This document shows positions 11,985-22,769 of a DNA stretch of 64,000 nucleotides, piece by piece. The notes under the pieces are model-generated. The model saw nothing but the letters and a program-made list of their open reading frames with translations. It was not told where the DNA came from and did not search any database. The stretch covers positions 264,617-328,616 of the forward strand of contig KL647309.1 of NCBI GenBank assembly GCA_000727475.1. Direction: 5' to 3'. The position numbers and the translations under genes are program-made. Source of the stretch: Sarcocystis neurona (Eukaryota > Apicomplexa > Conoidasida > Eucoccidiorida > Sarcocystidae). The first letter of the stretch is position 1; each line of letters opens with the position of its first letter.

Positions 11985-13620
11985 TCATATGTATATATAT
12001 ATATATATATATTTATGTATGTCTTTATGTGTACGTATACGTACATATGTATACATTAGTGCGGATCATTCGCTACGTATATATTACGTATATATGCATA
12101 CTTATGTACGTATACGTATATATATATTGGCGCGGATGGGCTCCTACATATATACGTATATACCTATATTCATGCACATAGTTATGCGTGCATCTACGTA
12201 TATATATGAATGCGGATCTTTCTCTACACGTATACATATATATATATATCTATATATTTATGTGTATATTTATGTATTATATTTATATGTACGTATATAT
12301 ATTTATATATATGTAGATACTAGTGCGAATCTTCCTCATGTATATATATACTATAGCCCTTCATGTTGTAAAGACATACACACACTTGTGTATATAGTAC
12401 ATGTATAGACGGGGAAATATGCTCGCATATATATATATATATACATGCGCAGGGCTACGTACATACGTATGAATAATGTGTATATATATACATATGTAAT
12501 GTGTATGTAGATATATATGTGCGTACATATACGTTGCAACTGGACAGAGGCGAAAGAATGGATAGAACACCTCGTACACATATAAGTGTAGAACGATATA
12601 TATTTATAGATAGATAGTATACACGTATATTTACTATATGTGTACACATACACTTGTGTCTATCGTATCTGTATATACGGGGAAATGTGCACGCATAAAT
12701 ATATATATATATGTATTTATATACATGCGCAGGGCTACGTATATACAAAGAAATCTACTGAAACCGCCCCACAGAGGGACGCACATATATATATATATCT
12801 ATATGGATAAATAGATAAAACACACGGATATATATATATATATATATATGTGGATAGATAGATAGATATTTTTTGAGATGGGGAGGGAGAAAGACGTGGG
12901 TGGTTGATGAGGGCACGTCTGCGCACGTGGGAGGAGATTCGTCATCGATAGAGAGAGGCGCACATCAAAATCCACTACCTCATACATATTTATTTATTCG
13001 TCTATCTATTTATTATCTATATATCTATTTATGTGTCGATATGTCTGTCCGTCTGTTTATCTATCTAGCTATCTACCTGTGTACGTCTCTATCTATTTCT
13101 ATCTATCGGTCTACCTATATATATATATATCTGTCTACCAGTGAACTTTTCCCTCTATTCACCTTCCTCTCTTTATCTGTCTATCTATCTATCTACCTAT
13201 CTATCTATATCTATCTATCTATATCTATCTATCTACCTATCTATCTATCTCTCTGTCCTTGTCCACCTACTTTTCTGTCTATCCACCTCTCCCTGTCCAT
13301 CTGTCCATCTATCTATCTGTGTGCCTCTCTCTGTCTATATATATATATATATATGTCTCCACCTATCGGTCTCTATCTATCTATCTATCAGTATATATAT
13401 ATATATATATATATATGTGTCTCTACCCATTGGTCTCTATCTATCTATCTATCAGTATATATATATATGTCTATCGGTAACATACATTTCTGTACAAACA
13501 CATATACATTTATGTATTTATATGTCTATATGTACCCACATATAAATATACATATGTACACATACATACATACACATCTATACGAATACATATATTTGTA
13601 TGTATTTGTGTGTCTACGCA
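11985..13620. repeat. AT and TCTA tetranucleotide microsatellite with degenerate tandem units
   Basis: TATATA/TACGTA sequence fills 11990-12870. A phrase like TGCGGATC..TTCTCTACRTATATA recurs near 12060, 12130, 12210 and 12330. A longer unit (ACGGGGAAATRTGC through CATGCGCAGGGCTACGTA) occurs at 12408-12465 and again at 12677-12740. TCTA/CTAT tetranucleotide repeats fill 13040-13480. No coding signal is seen. Confidence 0.85.
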
Positions 13621-13639
13621 GCCCCATAGTTTCACACAG

Positions 13640-14100
13640 ATTTATGTAGGGAGAGAAACAACAGCGGTACGTAGGGAGCTACGCGGATACGCAGCAGTGC
13701 GTCTCGGTGTATCTTGCTGCACACGTGCAGAGAGAATTTCCGTGCTGCTGCAACGCCTGGCGGCAGCACAGAGAGCTGCTGCTGGCAGCCGCGTGGAAGC
13801 GCGAGCACTGCCCAGCAAACAAAAAGCGCTCCTCTCGCTGCAGCGGGGGAGGCACCCGCGCGTCCCCAGCAACAGAAAGACAGAGCGCCAGCACTCAGAG
13901 GCACAGCAGCAGCCGTGGACGCGTCAGCAGCAGCAGCAGCTGCGCGCCTGCCTTTCTGTGCTTCTAGCAGCGCTGCTGCAAGCACGCCGGGCCTGCTGCT
14001 GTGTCTCCGCGCAGAGTCGTCAACCCCGCGATGGGGAGACACGCCGCTACTGGAATTTGCATTCATAGATGGTGCATGCCCCTGCCCATGTCAGGGGCCT
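13640..14100. other. Mixed CAG/CTG region downstream of the TrpC-like gene
   Basis: Frames are open on both strands, but none is clearly better and none has a matched splice pair. It may be 3' flank of the minus-strand TrpC-like gene. CT-rich microsatellite follows at 14100-14300. Confidence 0.3.
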
Positions 14101-14534
14101 CTCTCTCTGTATACACACATATATATGCAGCATGCACACACCAGGTCCTCCCTCTCTCTTCCTCTCTCTTTGTGTATATATAGTCCGGCCGCATGCACGG
14201 GGCAAGTTCTCTCGTTTTCCTTTCCTCTTTCTGTATGTGTCCCTGTATTCCTTTCTCTGCCTGTATGTGTCCCTGTCTCTCCCTCCCTTTTTATATGTGT
14301 ATGCTTACATATGGAGAGGTGCCTGCTGTCACGATGTAAGTGTGTGTGTGTGTGTATATATTTAGGCGCGTCTCCTACTGGAACGCACCACCCTTCTAGT
14401 TTTGTTCATGTGCGTGGATGCATATGTGCCCGCGTGAGTACGTGTGGTCAGTGGTTCCTATGTCTACACACATATATACGTCCGCATGCGTATGCGCTCC
14501 CCAAGTGAAGCGTGACATTTTCGCCTCTTCGTGG

Positions 14535-14632
14535 TCACCAGGCCCGTCTCCCTGTCTCCGTGTGCTCGTGAATATAGCGAGAAAAACGCGCAGCTTCTTC
14601 GAGACCGTCGCGGTGCGTCGTCGTCCACGCTG
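14535..14632 (-). CDS. Tentative last exon of the TrpC-like gene
   Basis: A minus-strand frame ends LEEAARFSRYIHEHTETG, then RRAW and a TGA at 14535-14537. A long CTCCTCCTCCTC pyrimidine tract lies just upstream of possible CAG acceptors around 14630-14635. The helix resembles the final helix that follows the last phosphate-binding strand in TrpC barrels. However, the preceding exon ends in phase 0 and the visible acceptors give another frame. Either an extra small exon is missing or this call is wrong. Confidence 0.35.
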
Positions 14633-14809
14633 CTGCCCGCCCGTTTATGAGAGGAGGAGGAGGAGAGCGGCTGCTGCGCGCGCGTAGCCCCACACGCCAC
14701 GCGACAGAGAGACAGGGCAGGCGTGTGCGACTTTTTTTGGAGAGAAGGTGGCCTCTTCCTCCTCTGTTTTTTTTTCGCTTTTTCTCGCAGACGGCGGCCC
14801 GCGGCTTAC

Positions 14810-14992
14810 TTGGACGAGAACGCGGCCGAGAACCAGTCCATCGTAGCCGCTGCGGGCGTGGGACTCTGCCTGCTGCAGCGTGGAAATGTCACCCGCAGCA
14901 AGTGCCGCAACTTCTGCGGAAAGAGCTGCTGCTCGCACTGCTGCTGCCTGTCCTGCAATGAACTGCCCTGTGTAGCGGTCCCGCTCGTTCAC
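14810..14992 (-). CDS. Indole-3-glycerol-phosphate synthase-like protein, exon with strands 6-8
   Basis: The 183-nt exon lies between an acceptor ending in CTGCTGCAG and the donor GTAAGC (14809-14804), phase 0 at both ends, 61 codons. It starts VNERDRYTGQ, the counterpart of the NNRDL strand of TrpC enzymes, keeping the first Asn and the Arg-Asp. It continues EVAALAAGDIST, the counterpart of the SESGI phosphate-binding strand, and ends GYDGLVLGRVL, matching the G.DG.L.G.AL strand 8 signature. The Glu of the SESGI motif (an active-site residue in characterised IGPS) is replaced here by Ala. It joins the exon at 16751-16924 to give ATLF-VNERD with no frame change. Confidence 0.85.
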
Positions 14993-15109
14993 CTGCAGCA
15001 GTCCCATGCGCCCGTCGCACAGAGACCCAGCGTCTCTCTCTCCCTCTGTTTTTGCTGATCGACCTACCAGCAGACCCGTGTGAGTGCGCTGGTTTTATCG
15101 AGATGCTGT

Positions 15110-15409
15110 TTTGTGTATATTGATGCTGATCTACGAACACATGCATATATATGTGTACACATGCTAATGTAGCGATATACACATATACGTATATATATGG
15201 ACACACACACACACACACAGTTATACGTATATACATCTAGAGAGAGAGAACCACAAAGAAGTATATACACATGCACACATATATACATACATACCTTGGG
15301 GTTCTGGGTCTTCACTTACGACTAAATACATACACATTTATGTATATACACCTGAATAAACGTAGATATACATACACATGTATATACATATGGATATATA
15401 CATCTATAC

Positions 15410-15442
<33 letters not shown>

Positions 15443-15760
15443 CAGAGAGAGAGACGTGCATATCTATATATACACATATATATATATACTGATATACATA
15501 CATACATACGTACATGCATACATATCGTGGTGTTCTAGGTGTTGATTTACGAATATATACAATATATATTTAGGTGTACACATGCTTATATACGGGTATA
15601 TATATATATATATATGGAGCGAAATAGCCGTTAATACATAAATGTGTGCACACACCTACGAAGTACACATGTAAGCACATTGGCCTATATACATATAGAA
15701 GTAGTCGCGCGCATGCGGGTATGCACGCAGACAGACGTTTACACGCATGTAAATTTATTT
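15110..15760. repeat. Intronic AT/CA microsatellite with degenerate repeats
   Basis: This lies in the 14993-16750 intron of the TrpC-like gene. TATA and CACA tracts alternate. Two diverged copies of a phrase (GGGTTCTGGGTCTTCACTTACG near 15300, GGTGTTCTAGGTGTTGATTTACG near 15530) are followed by similar AT-rich text. Confidence 0.7.
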
Positions 15761-15809
15761 ATATACTGAGGTGCACCATTACCGATATACATACGTGTTG
15801 AAGCGGGAT

Positions 15810-16730
15810 CTCAAAAGTATGCAACAGCAGCAGCAACAGAGAAAAGAACGCCAGGCCCAGCCAGAGACGAGCAGCAAGGGCAGCGGCGCACCACGAGCAG
15901 AGGCCCGGCAGCAAGCAGGACGGGGAAGACAGCGAGCGCAAAAGAGGAGGAGGAGGAGAAGCAGCAGGAGCAGTAGAGAAAGCGAAGTCCGAAGGAGGCG
16001 GAGCAGGCCAATGAAAGAAGAAGAAGCGGTAACAGCAAGGAGTGAGGAGGCACACGCGTGCTGCAGCAGCAAGACTCTGCTGCGGCAGCTGCAGGGCAAT
16101 GCAGGCCAGAACGCCGAACAGACCCGCAGCAGCAGCAGCGGCTCGGCCGCGGGTCGAAGTCACGCGCTCAGAACGCTTGCACAAGAAGCGCCAGCAGCAG
16201 CAGCATCAATAGAACTGCAGCAGCAACACCGAGCGCAGAACAGCAGCAACACCGCGGACGGGCACAGCAGAAGCCAGAGCAGCAGAGGACATCCTGCAAC
16301 AACAGCAGCAGCGAGACACGCCCTCATCCAACACACAGCAGCAGCGGGCGGAAAGAAAAGCTGCCGGCGGCATAGAGCTACACAGCCGCACCGGCAGCAG
16401 TAACTAAAAAGCCAACACAGCAGCAGCAGAGAGGGCGACGACGCAGCAGCGGCAGCGGACAGGAGGCAGCAGCAGCAGCAGCACAGAGGAAGCAGGAGCA
16501 GCAGCACAGAGGATTGAGCGGCAGCAGCACAGAGGGAGCAGGAGCGGGAACAGCAGCAGAGATGAGGAAGTATCAACCGCAGCGTAGAGCAGGAAGCAGC
16601 AGCAGCCTGGTAAAGAAGGAAGCAGGTGCAGCAGCGTATAAGGAGGAAGCAGCAAGAGCAGCGTTACTGAGGAGGAAGCAGGAGCAGCAGCTGCATGGAG
16701 GAAGAAGTAGCAGAGAAAGAGAAGGCAAGG
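15810..16730. repeat. Intronic CAG/GAG tract
   Basis: Dense CAGCAG and GAGGAG triplets lie in the intron just upstream of the exon at 16751. Plus-strand frames through it are open and Gln/Arg/Ser-rich, but they lie antisense to a well-supported gene and show no domain. I treat them as repeat translations. Confidence 0.7.
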
Positions 16731-16750
16731 AGAGGGTGGAGAATTACTAC

Positions 16751-16924
16751 GAAGAGAGTCGCGCCTGCTTGCTGCGCCTGGACAGCTTCTGCAACGTCGT
16801 GGACTTCCACGAGCGCCTGAGTTCCCATGGTGCTGCACGCGAACAGCAGCTCCTCCAGCTCTCTGCAAATTAAACTGTAGTGTAGATACACCCCATCGGC
16901 GCCTGCATGCACCGCCTGCGCTAT
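16751..16924 (-). CDS. Indole-3-glycerol-phosphate synthase-like protein, exon with strands 4-5
   Basis: The 174-nt exon (58 codons, phase 0 both ends) lies between an acceptor ending in TTTGCCTGCAG and the donor GTAGTA. It reads IAQAVHAGADGVYLHY, then LEELLFACSTMGTQALVEVHD, then QAGATLF. The TrpC pattern is EAGAD.VLL......L..L...A..LG...LVEVH...E...A...GA. The Glu of VEVH aligns with the catalytic Glu163 position of the E. coli enzyme and is kept. It follows the exon ending MKDIIIHPIQ (20126-20277), as expected for the ..KD.I.D..Q..LA...GAD order. Half of this exon's sequence context is echoed by an inverted repeat in the neighbouring intron. Confidence 0.9.
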
Positions 16925-17082
16925 CTGCAGGCAAAGATCAAAGTGAAGAGAAGGGAAGAAAAAGAGGAGGGCGCGATCGGCGCAGAAACAGGGAAGGACA
17001 AAGAAAGAAGGATGGAAAGTCGAATAGAAGAAGAAAAGGCGAAGGAATCGGCGGCCCCCAACAGCAGAGCAGAGAGGGAGCA

Positions 17083-17184
17083 GCAGAGACTAGCGGCTGT
17101 ATGCAAGAAGAGAAAAAAACCCCTATGTGAGACGCAGGTCTCATTTCTGCATGCAGGCTTTGTAGTGTACATACACCCCACTCC
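17083..17184 (+). repeat. Left arm of an imperfect inverted repeat
   Basis: It pairs with 17380-17493 in opposite orientation. Exact shared blocks are GACTAGCGGCTGTATGCAAGA (first 20 bases of the core given in both arms) and TCTCATTTCTGCATG, plus GTGTACATACACC against GTGTACGTACACC. The spacer is about 200 bp. The arm also carries TGTAGTGTACATACACCCC, nearly identical to TGTAGTGTAGATACACCCC inside the exon at 16751-16924. Confidence 0.8.
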
Positions 17185-17379
17185 ACGCACGTGTGGCCAG
17201 CGGCGCGCAGTGCTGCTCGGAGAAGAGGACGAACTTTGTAGAGGGGAGAAGAAGAGAAGAGTCGAGAAATAGAAGGAGAGAGGAGAACAGAAAAAGAAGA
17301 AAAAGAAGACGCCTCCTGTGGAACAAGACGAGAAAGCAGGTCCTGACGTTCTACGTCTCTCAACGATCTCACGCGCTGC

Positions 17380-17493
17380 GGTGTACGTACACCACCCCCC
17401 CGTTCCCTTCTGCGTCATGCAGAAATGAGATCTTCCTCCTACACCAGAGCTTTTCTTCTCTTCTCTTGCATACAGCCGCTAGTCGCTGCTGCT
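17380..17493 (-). repeat. Right arm of an imperfect inverted repeat
   Basis: This is the reverse-complement partner of 17083-17184, with two small indels and point differences. The arms could form a hairpin in the pre-mRNA of the TrpC-like gene. They could equally be two copies of a dispersed element inserted in opposite directions. Confidence 0.8.
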
Positions 17494-18489
17494 TCCTCCC
17501 TGATCTCCTGTTGCTGGCCTCCGGTTCCGGAGGGAGTAGTGTGTGAAGGTGGTGAAGGAGAAGAAAACGAGGAAGAGCAGGCCTTCGGTCGAAGCAATAA
17601 CGAAGTGCAGCAGAATAGCAAAGACTCTTGTCAGAACAACGAAGACGACAAACAACAGGAGGACGCAGAAGAAAACGAGGAAAAGAAGGTGGGGCCGAAG
17701 AAAGCAGGAAGACAGGAAGAAGATAGGTCGAAGAGAGGACGGAGGAAGAGGCGAAGACAGGGGAGGGGAAGAAGCAGAAAAGAACGAAGCACCCCGCAGA
17801 TAGATGGGGGAAGCGAAGTTTAATAATGTGCGCGTGTTCGTTGGTCCGTGTGCCCCTTTGCATGCGTCGGAGAAGACGGAGAAAAGGCGAGCAGACGTGA
17901 GAGAGAGAGGAAATGCGGGCAGCACGGAAGAGAGAAATTAAACACAGAGAGGAAAGCCAAAAGGAAAGAAATAGGGGGTCGGCACAGAGAAGAACACGAA
18001 GCAGCCACCAGCCGTACGGAGGAAGGAAAAGAAGGGAAATGCAGAAGAAAGAAAGGGGCGTGGCACCGGGAGGAAGACGCAGCAGACACCAGACGTAGCG
18101 AGGAAGGAAAGGAAGGGAACTGCAGATGATGACAGCAAACGCGCGCGCAGTGAGAAGCAAAAAAAGGGCCCACGCAACACGGAGGAGACTGCAAGAAAAT
18201 GGTGCCAGCCGCACGTTCCGCCCGTTCAACGGAAGGGCGGACGACGCTCGACGTGGGCGAGAGGAAAGGAGGAAGACGACGAAGAAGCGAAGCAGCAGGA
18301 AGCGGCGCGGACCGAAGGGTTGACGATCGATACGAAGAAAACGAAGAAAAAGAGATTGAAGAAGTTCGCAGCAACCCGACGCATGCAGCGAAGCTCGAAC
18401 ATTTTCTTCGGTGTGCCCCCGTATCTTCAAAATCTCCAAAGCGAAGAAATAACCCCCGTCTCTCATAAACACCACTCATGCACACGCAA

Positions 18490-19360
18490 ACAAGCACCAG
18501 CAAATTCCGAAATATACGTACATATCTATCTATATATGTGTGCACATATATATATATATATATATGCAGCACATACACATACATATATATATGTCTATAT
18601 ATGTGTGCATGCAGAGATCAGCTACACAGGTGCATATACACAAATATACTGCCAGAGAAGTGATGCAGGGTAGTCGTTGGGAGGTTCGTGAGAAGCCACA
18701 CAAACGACGTGGTATACGCCACTGAGCAGCGTACGAGCCCCTCCCGTCTACATACGTGATGGGTCTCTATCCCTCTCCTTCTCTCTCTGTATACATATAT
18801 ATATATACATATATATATACACATTTATATATGTTTATATATGTATATCTCTCTCTCCCTCCTTCTCTCTCTGTCTCTCTCTCTCTATATATGGAGAGTT
18901 CTACACATCCCTGTGTGCGCGTAGGAGCCCTCTCAGTTTAGATTGTCTCTACCACTCTCTCTGTATATACACAGATATATATATTTATATATGAAGAACT
19001 CTACATGCATGCAGGTGTATAGAGTGATGCGTGCGTAGGGAGTCTCCCAGACGTCTGCAGGTGCAAACACTCCGAAGTCTACGTAACGCTCTCTGCAACT
19101 GCGTGGGCGCGCGTAGCGCCTGTTTCCCGAATGTTTCCACATATATATATATATCCACTGGTAATGCTATGTATATGCATATATATATATATATATATAT
19201 ATGCAGAATTCTACACCGCGCATGCAGGTGTATAGAGTGACGCATGTGTAGAGAAATTCCAAGAAGCAGGGACCCAGGTTTTGAAGGCGTGTACGTCGAG
19301 CTGTCTGCAACTGCATGCGCGCGCGGTCGCGGGCAAACGTGAACTGCCGGGATTAGCGCT
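18490..19360. repeat. AT microsatellite with a ~205-bp direct repeat
   Basis: TATATA blocks lie at 18540-18610, 18790-18850 and 19140-19205. Two diverged copies start near 18993 and 19200. Each has GAA.TCTACA, then GCATGCAGGTGTATAGAGTGA.GC, then a downstream CTCTGCAACTGCRTG. A partial third copy begins near 18893 (GGAGAGTTCTACACATCC). All of it is intronic to the TrpC-like gene. Confidence 0.75.
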
Positions 19361-20125
19361 GCACGCGTCACAGTGAGGCAGGCCAGAGATTTGCCACGGG
19401 GCGCCGAGGGCCAAGGACGTGCGTGCGGCTGCGTGTGCGGGGCAGGTGCATGCGGCTGCGTGTGTGCGGTGAAGCAGGCGCTTTTTTTCCAGGCCTGCAA
19501 GACGAGCTGTCCTGCGCCTGGTGTATCGTGCGCGCGGGCGCCCCTTGAACCGGCAGCGGCTCGCTCCGCCATGTGTCTACTCTCTGCAGCTGCAAGGGCT
19601 GCCGCACGTATGTGTAGAGCGGCCTGGTGTTCTGCACTGCTGCCGCATGCGCGACCCTCTTCGGCTCGGTTTGTGCGTGTGTATGTGTGTGTGTGTGCGT
19701 GCGTCTGCATGCGTCGGCGTGCGTTGCATGCGAGGGCAGCAACACCGGTTCTCCGCTGAGATGCCGCCCTGTCTTCTCCCGCGGGCGGTGCGCTGCACGC
19801 GCTGACGTGCTGCGGCGGCGTCCTCACCGGCTGCGCAGATTTTGGCAGCAGCAGCAGCACTCGCAGGAGCGGAACACGGCACCGCGGGCAGCAGCAGCAG
19901 TTCAGGCAGCAGCAGCACCATCAGTAGTCGCAAAAGAAGCAGCAGCAGGAGCCACGCGGGTAGCAGCCGCGGCAGCAGTTCACGCGGCAGCTGCAGTCGC
20001 AGGAGAAGCAGCGGCGGCAGGAGCCACGAGCAGCACCAGCAGCAGCGCCAGCAGCAGCAGGACAGTGAGTCGCAGAAACAACAGATGGACGACGTCGTGG
20101 AGCCACAAAGAATTAAAGGTCCTAC

Positions 20126-20277
20126 CTGGATGGGGTGGATAATGATATCCTTCATTACTAGCGCAGGACGCGTCTCCCAGGTGTAGTGACACCGCAGCGC
20201 AGCTGCTGCTGCATGCAGATCCTCGACGCTGCCGCCCCAGCCCTCCGTATTCGTATTGATCAACAGAATATCTGCCC
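20126..20277 (-). CDS. Indole-3-glycerol-phosphate synthase-like protein, exon with strands 2-3
   Basis: The 152-nt exon starts after an acceptor ending in GACGCCAG and ends before the donor GTAGGA (20125-20120). It takes one base from the previous exon and leaves in phase 0. The peptide is GADILLINTNTEGWGGS, then SVEDL, then ALVMKDIIIHPIQ. This is the TrpC strand 2 (VNTD..YGG) followed by the strand 3 KD.I.D..Q signature. The Lys of MKD matches the catalytic general-acid Lys of IGPS (Lys114 in the E. coli enzyme) and is present. The downstream exon carries on with IAQAVHAGADGV. Confidence 0.9.
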
Positions 20278-21585
20278 CTGGCGTCGCCCCACAGCACCAA
20301 GCAGCGAAGCAACCCGCTAACAAAGGACACACAGCAGACCAAGAGTCGCATAGCAGCAGCAGCGGCCGCAGCACGAGCACCGACACAGCAGAAGCACCAG
20401 CACGGCAGTGGCAGCGGTAGAATAGTAGCACCAGCAGTAGTGCAGCAGCCTCAGTGCATGTGACTGGTGAGGAAGAGCGCTCTGTCTAGCAGCCGGGGGC
20501 AACTTCTGCTGCTGTTGCTGCTTGTCAACTGTTTGTGAAGCTCTGCTGCAGCTGCTCCTCGTCCTGTAGGCAGCACTTTGCGGCTGCTTGGCCGATGCGT
20601 CGTTGCGGCTGTGGCTGCTGCTGTCCCTGACGCTGCTGCGTATTCTCGTTCTGCTGCTGGTGGTGCCTCTGCTGCTGCCGGTTCTCTGCTGCTGCTGCTG
20701 GTCTGGTCCCATTGTCCCGTCCCTGCTGGTGCAGCTGCTGTTGCCGCTGTTGCTATCGCAGCTGCCGTTTTTGGCGAGGCTGCTGCTACTGTTCTGCTGC
20801 GTCCGTCGTCGCTGCTGCTGCAGCTGTTGCTGCTGCTGGGGGCTTGTGCAACTGCACGCAGGTCGCTCTTGCGTTGATGAACCCCGTTGTTATCCTCACT
20901 GCGGCGGCACTGATATGCACGCTCGACCTTTTGCTGCTACTGCTGCCACTGCAGCTGCTCTCGCAGACGTTTTCTTCCTGCTTCTGCTGCTTGAACGAGA
21001 AGAAGTGCTGCTGCTGGTCCTACGGTGTAGTTGTTGCTCCTATTTCCCAAGGTCTGCCGCTGCTGCTGCTGTGGAAGCCATTTCGACGGACGTGGCTCTT
21101 TTTGCTGTCGATGTCTGAATGTACGCGATGCGCTGCTGTGTTGCTGTTCTTGCGCAGAACTTCTGCTGCTGCCGCTAGAGCACCGTCGCCCCCCGGGACA
21201 ACGTGCTGCTGCTACGTAGATGCTGTTCCTGCTACCGTTGTGCGTCCTTTTGCCCGTTGTTTCTCCGACAAGTCAGCTGCTGCTTTTGCTGCTGCTGCTG
21301 ACAGGCAGTTCCTACTGCTTCTCCACTGCCCTACATAACAACAGAGCTTCCGCTCTGTTGCTACTTGCTCACCCGTTACGCCTACTGCTTTGCTGCAGCA
21401 GCTGCGGTTCTCACATTACCTGGTTTCCTAGCTGCTGCGCGGCACGACTGGTGCTGTTGCTGCGGCGTTTGCTGCTGGACGAACTGCTGCGTGTGCTGCT
21501 GCTGCGCAGGCTGCTGCTGGCAAACCGTCTGCTGCTCCTGCGGCTGTCCCTTCCACTGTACGTGTTGCTGCTGCTGGTGACTTGC

Positions 21586-22024
21586 CTTGCCGAGCGCAGT
21601 GAAGAGCTACGACGCCTGCGTCGTCGTAGCTGAGACGTCGCGGATTTTCGTCTGGGGCTACGCTGCCACATTTTCTTTTTATGTCACATGCGACACTTAG
21701 TAGATGTGGACTTTCTGCTTCTCTAGATATCGCTTCTGCGTCCATCACGTGCTGCTGCTGTTGCCAGACCTCCTGTTGCTGTTGTTGCTTCTTTGGGTGG
21801 AAATGCCGTTCTTGTTGCTGCAGGCTCCCGTGCTGCTGCTGCCGCTCCTCTTCGTCTGCCCAGCGCGAGGCGTAGAGTTGCTGCATGCGCTGCTGCAACT
21901 GCTGGGGATGCGCATGCAGTCGCATGCGTTCTGCGAGTTTGGCGTTCAGTCTGTGGTGTACGTACGCCTGGTGAAGCACCAGTGGGTCATGCAAATCCCC
22001 ATGTTTCTCGATCAATTTCTTTAC
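21586..22024 (-). CDS. Indole-3-glycerol-phosphate synthase-like protein, exon with strand 1 and Gln-rich insert
   Basis: The 439-nt exon follows an acceptor ending in GGACCTCCAG and ends at a GC donor: CAAG followed by GCAAGT (21585-21580), leaving phase 1. It reads VKKLIEKHGDLHDPLVLHQA, a helical lead-in like the N-terminal helix of TrpC. About 60 Gln/His/Arg-rich residues follow, then LLSVACDIKRKCGS (strand 1; the Lys equivalent to Lys55 of E. coli IGPS is kept and its partner Glu is Asp) and YDDAGVVALHCARQ. The GC donor fits exactly: joining here to 20277 gives ARQ-GADILLINTN with the spacing of family members. Reading through the donor gives a long Ala/Ser tail and a stop. Confidence 0.88.
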
Positions 22025-22763
22025 CTGGAGGTCCACAGTTGCAGGCGAGCGCAGCAGGACCCGCACCAGCACGACGCATGCAGCGCTAAAAGTAGATACG
22101 GCAGTAGCAGGAGCGGCGGCACGCACTCCGAGCAGCAGAAGCGGCAGCAGCAAGAAGGACCGCAGAAACGGCAGTGGACCGGACAGTAGCAGCAGAAGCA
22201 GCGGGCCTGCACCAGCTGCAGGAGCAAAAGTGAGGCAGTACCGGGAAGGTTAGAATTCTCTGCAGCGGCAGCCCTCTCCCACCAAGGCTTACAGGAGCAG
22301 CCGCACAGCAGCAGCACCAAAGTAGCGGCCGCACAGCAGCAGCAGCAGCGGCACAGCAGTAGCAGCAAAACGGCTTGTAGGCGTAGCGCAGCAATACTAG
22401 CGACGTACCGTCTACAGGAGCACGAGACGACGGCAGACAGCGGCACCACCAGCAGCATCCCGGCGTCTACGAGCAGCAGCGGCTGTCCAGCGCTGACACG
22501 CGCAGCGGCAGCAAGAGAGGCAGCGTTCGAACTTGCTGCAGCAGCAGCTGTAGCAGCAACGTGCGCAGCAGCAGCAGTGTCACCACTAGCAGCAGGAGGA
22601 GAAAGCAAGTTTTGGCAGTTCAAAGACCAGCACAAAGGGAGGCGGGAAGTGCAGCTTGCTGATGACGTTGTAAATTTTGCAGCGCAGCAAGAGTGTGTGT
22701 GGCGGCAGGAAGTGGGTCAAGCAGCAGAAATGAGCAGACGGGCAGCGGCGGCAGCTCGTTGAT

Positions 22764-22769
22764 ACTTAC
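22764..22769 (-). promoter_or_regulatory. Consensus 5' splice donor GTAAGT
   Basis: It directly follows the codon for the last Glu in LLEAKQYE on the minus strand. Phase 0 matches the acceptor before 22024, so the joined peptide is KQYE-VKKLIEKHG. Confidence 0.85.

Larger units (their letters stand above)
16930..18370. repeat. Purine-rich (GAA/AGG) tract in intron
   Basis: The plus strand is strongly A/G-biased over 16930-17340 and 17540-18370, broken by a mixed part that contains the inverted repeat. It lies inside the 3.2-kb intron 16925-20125. The minus-strand ORF of 368 codons here (17369-18475) is a Leu/Ser/Phe/Pro-rich translation of the CT strand and is not called as a gene. Confidence 0.75.

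Noticed and set aside
17369..18475. 368-codon minus-strand ORF
   Set aside because: It is the complement of a purine-rich tract, lies inside an intron of the TrpC-like gene, and has no domain. Its Leu/Ser/Phe/Pro richness follows from CT-rich sequence.
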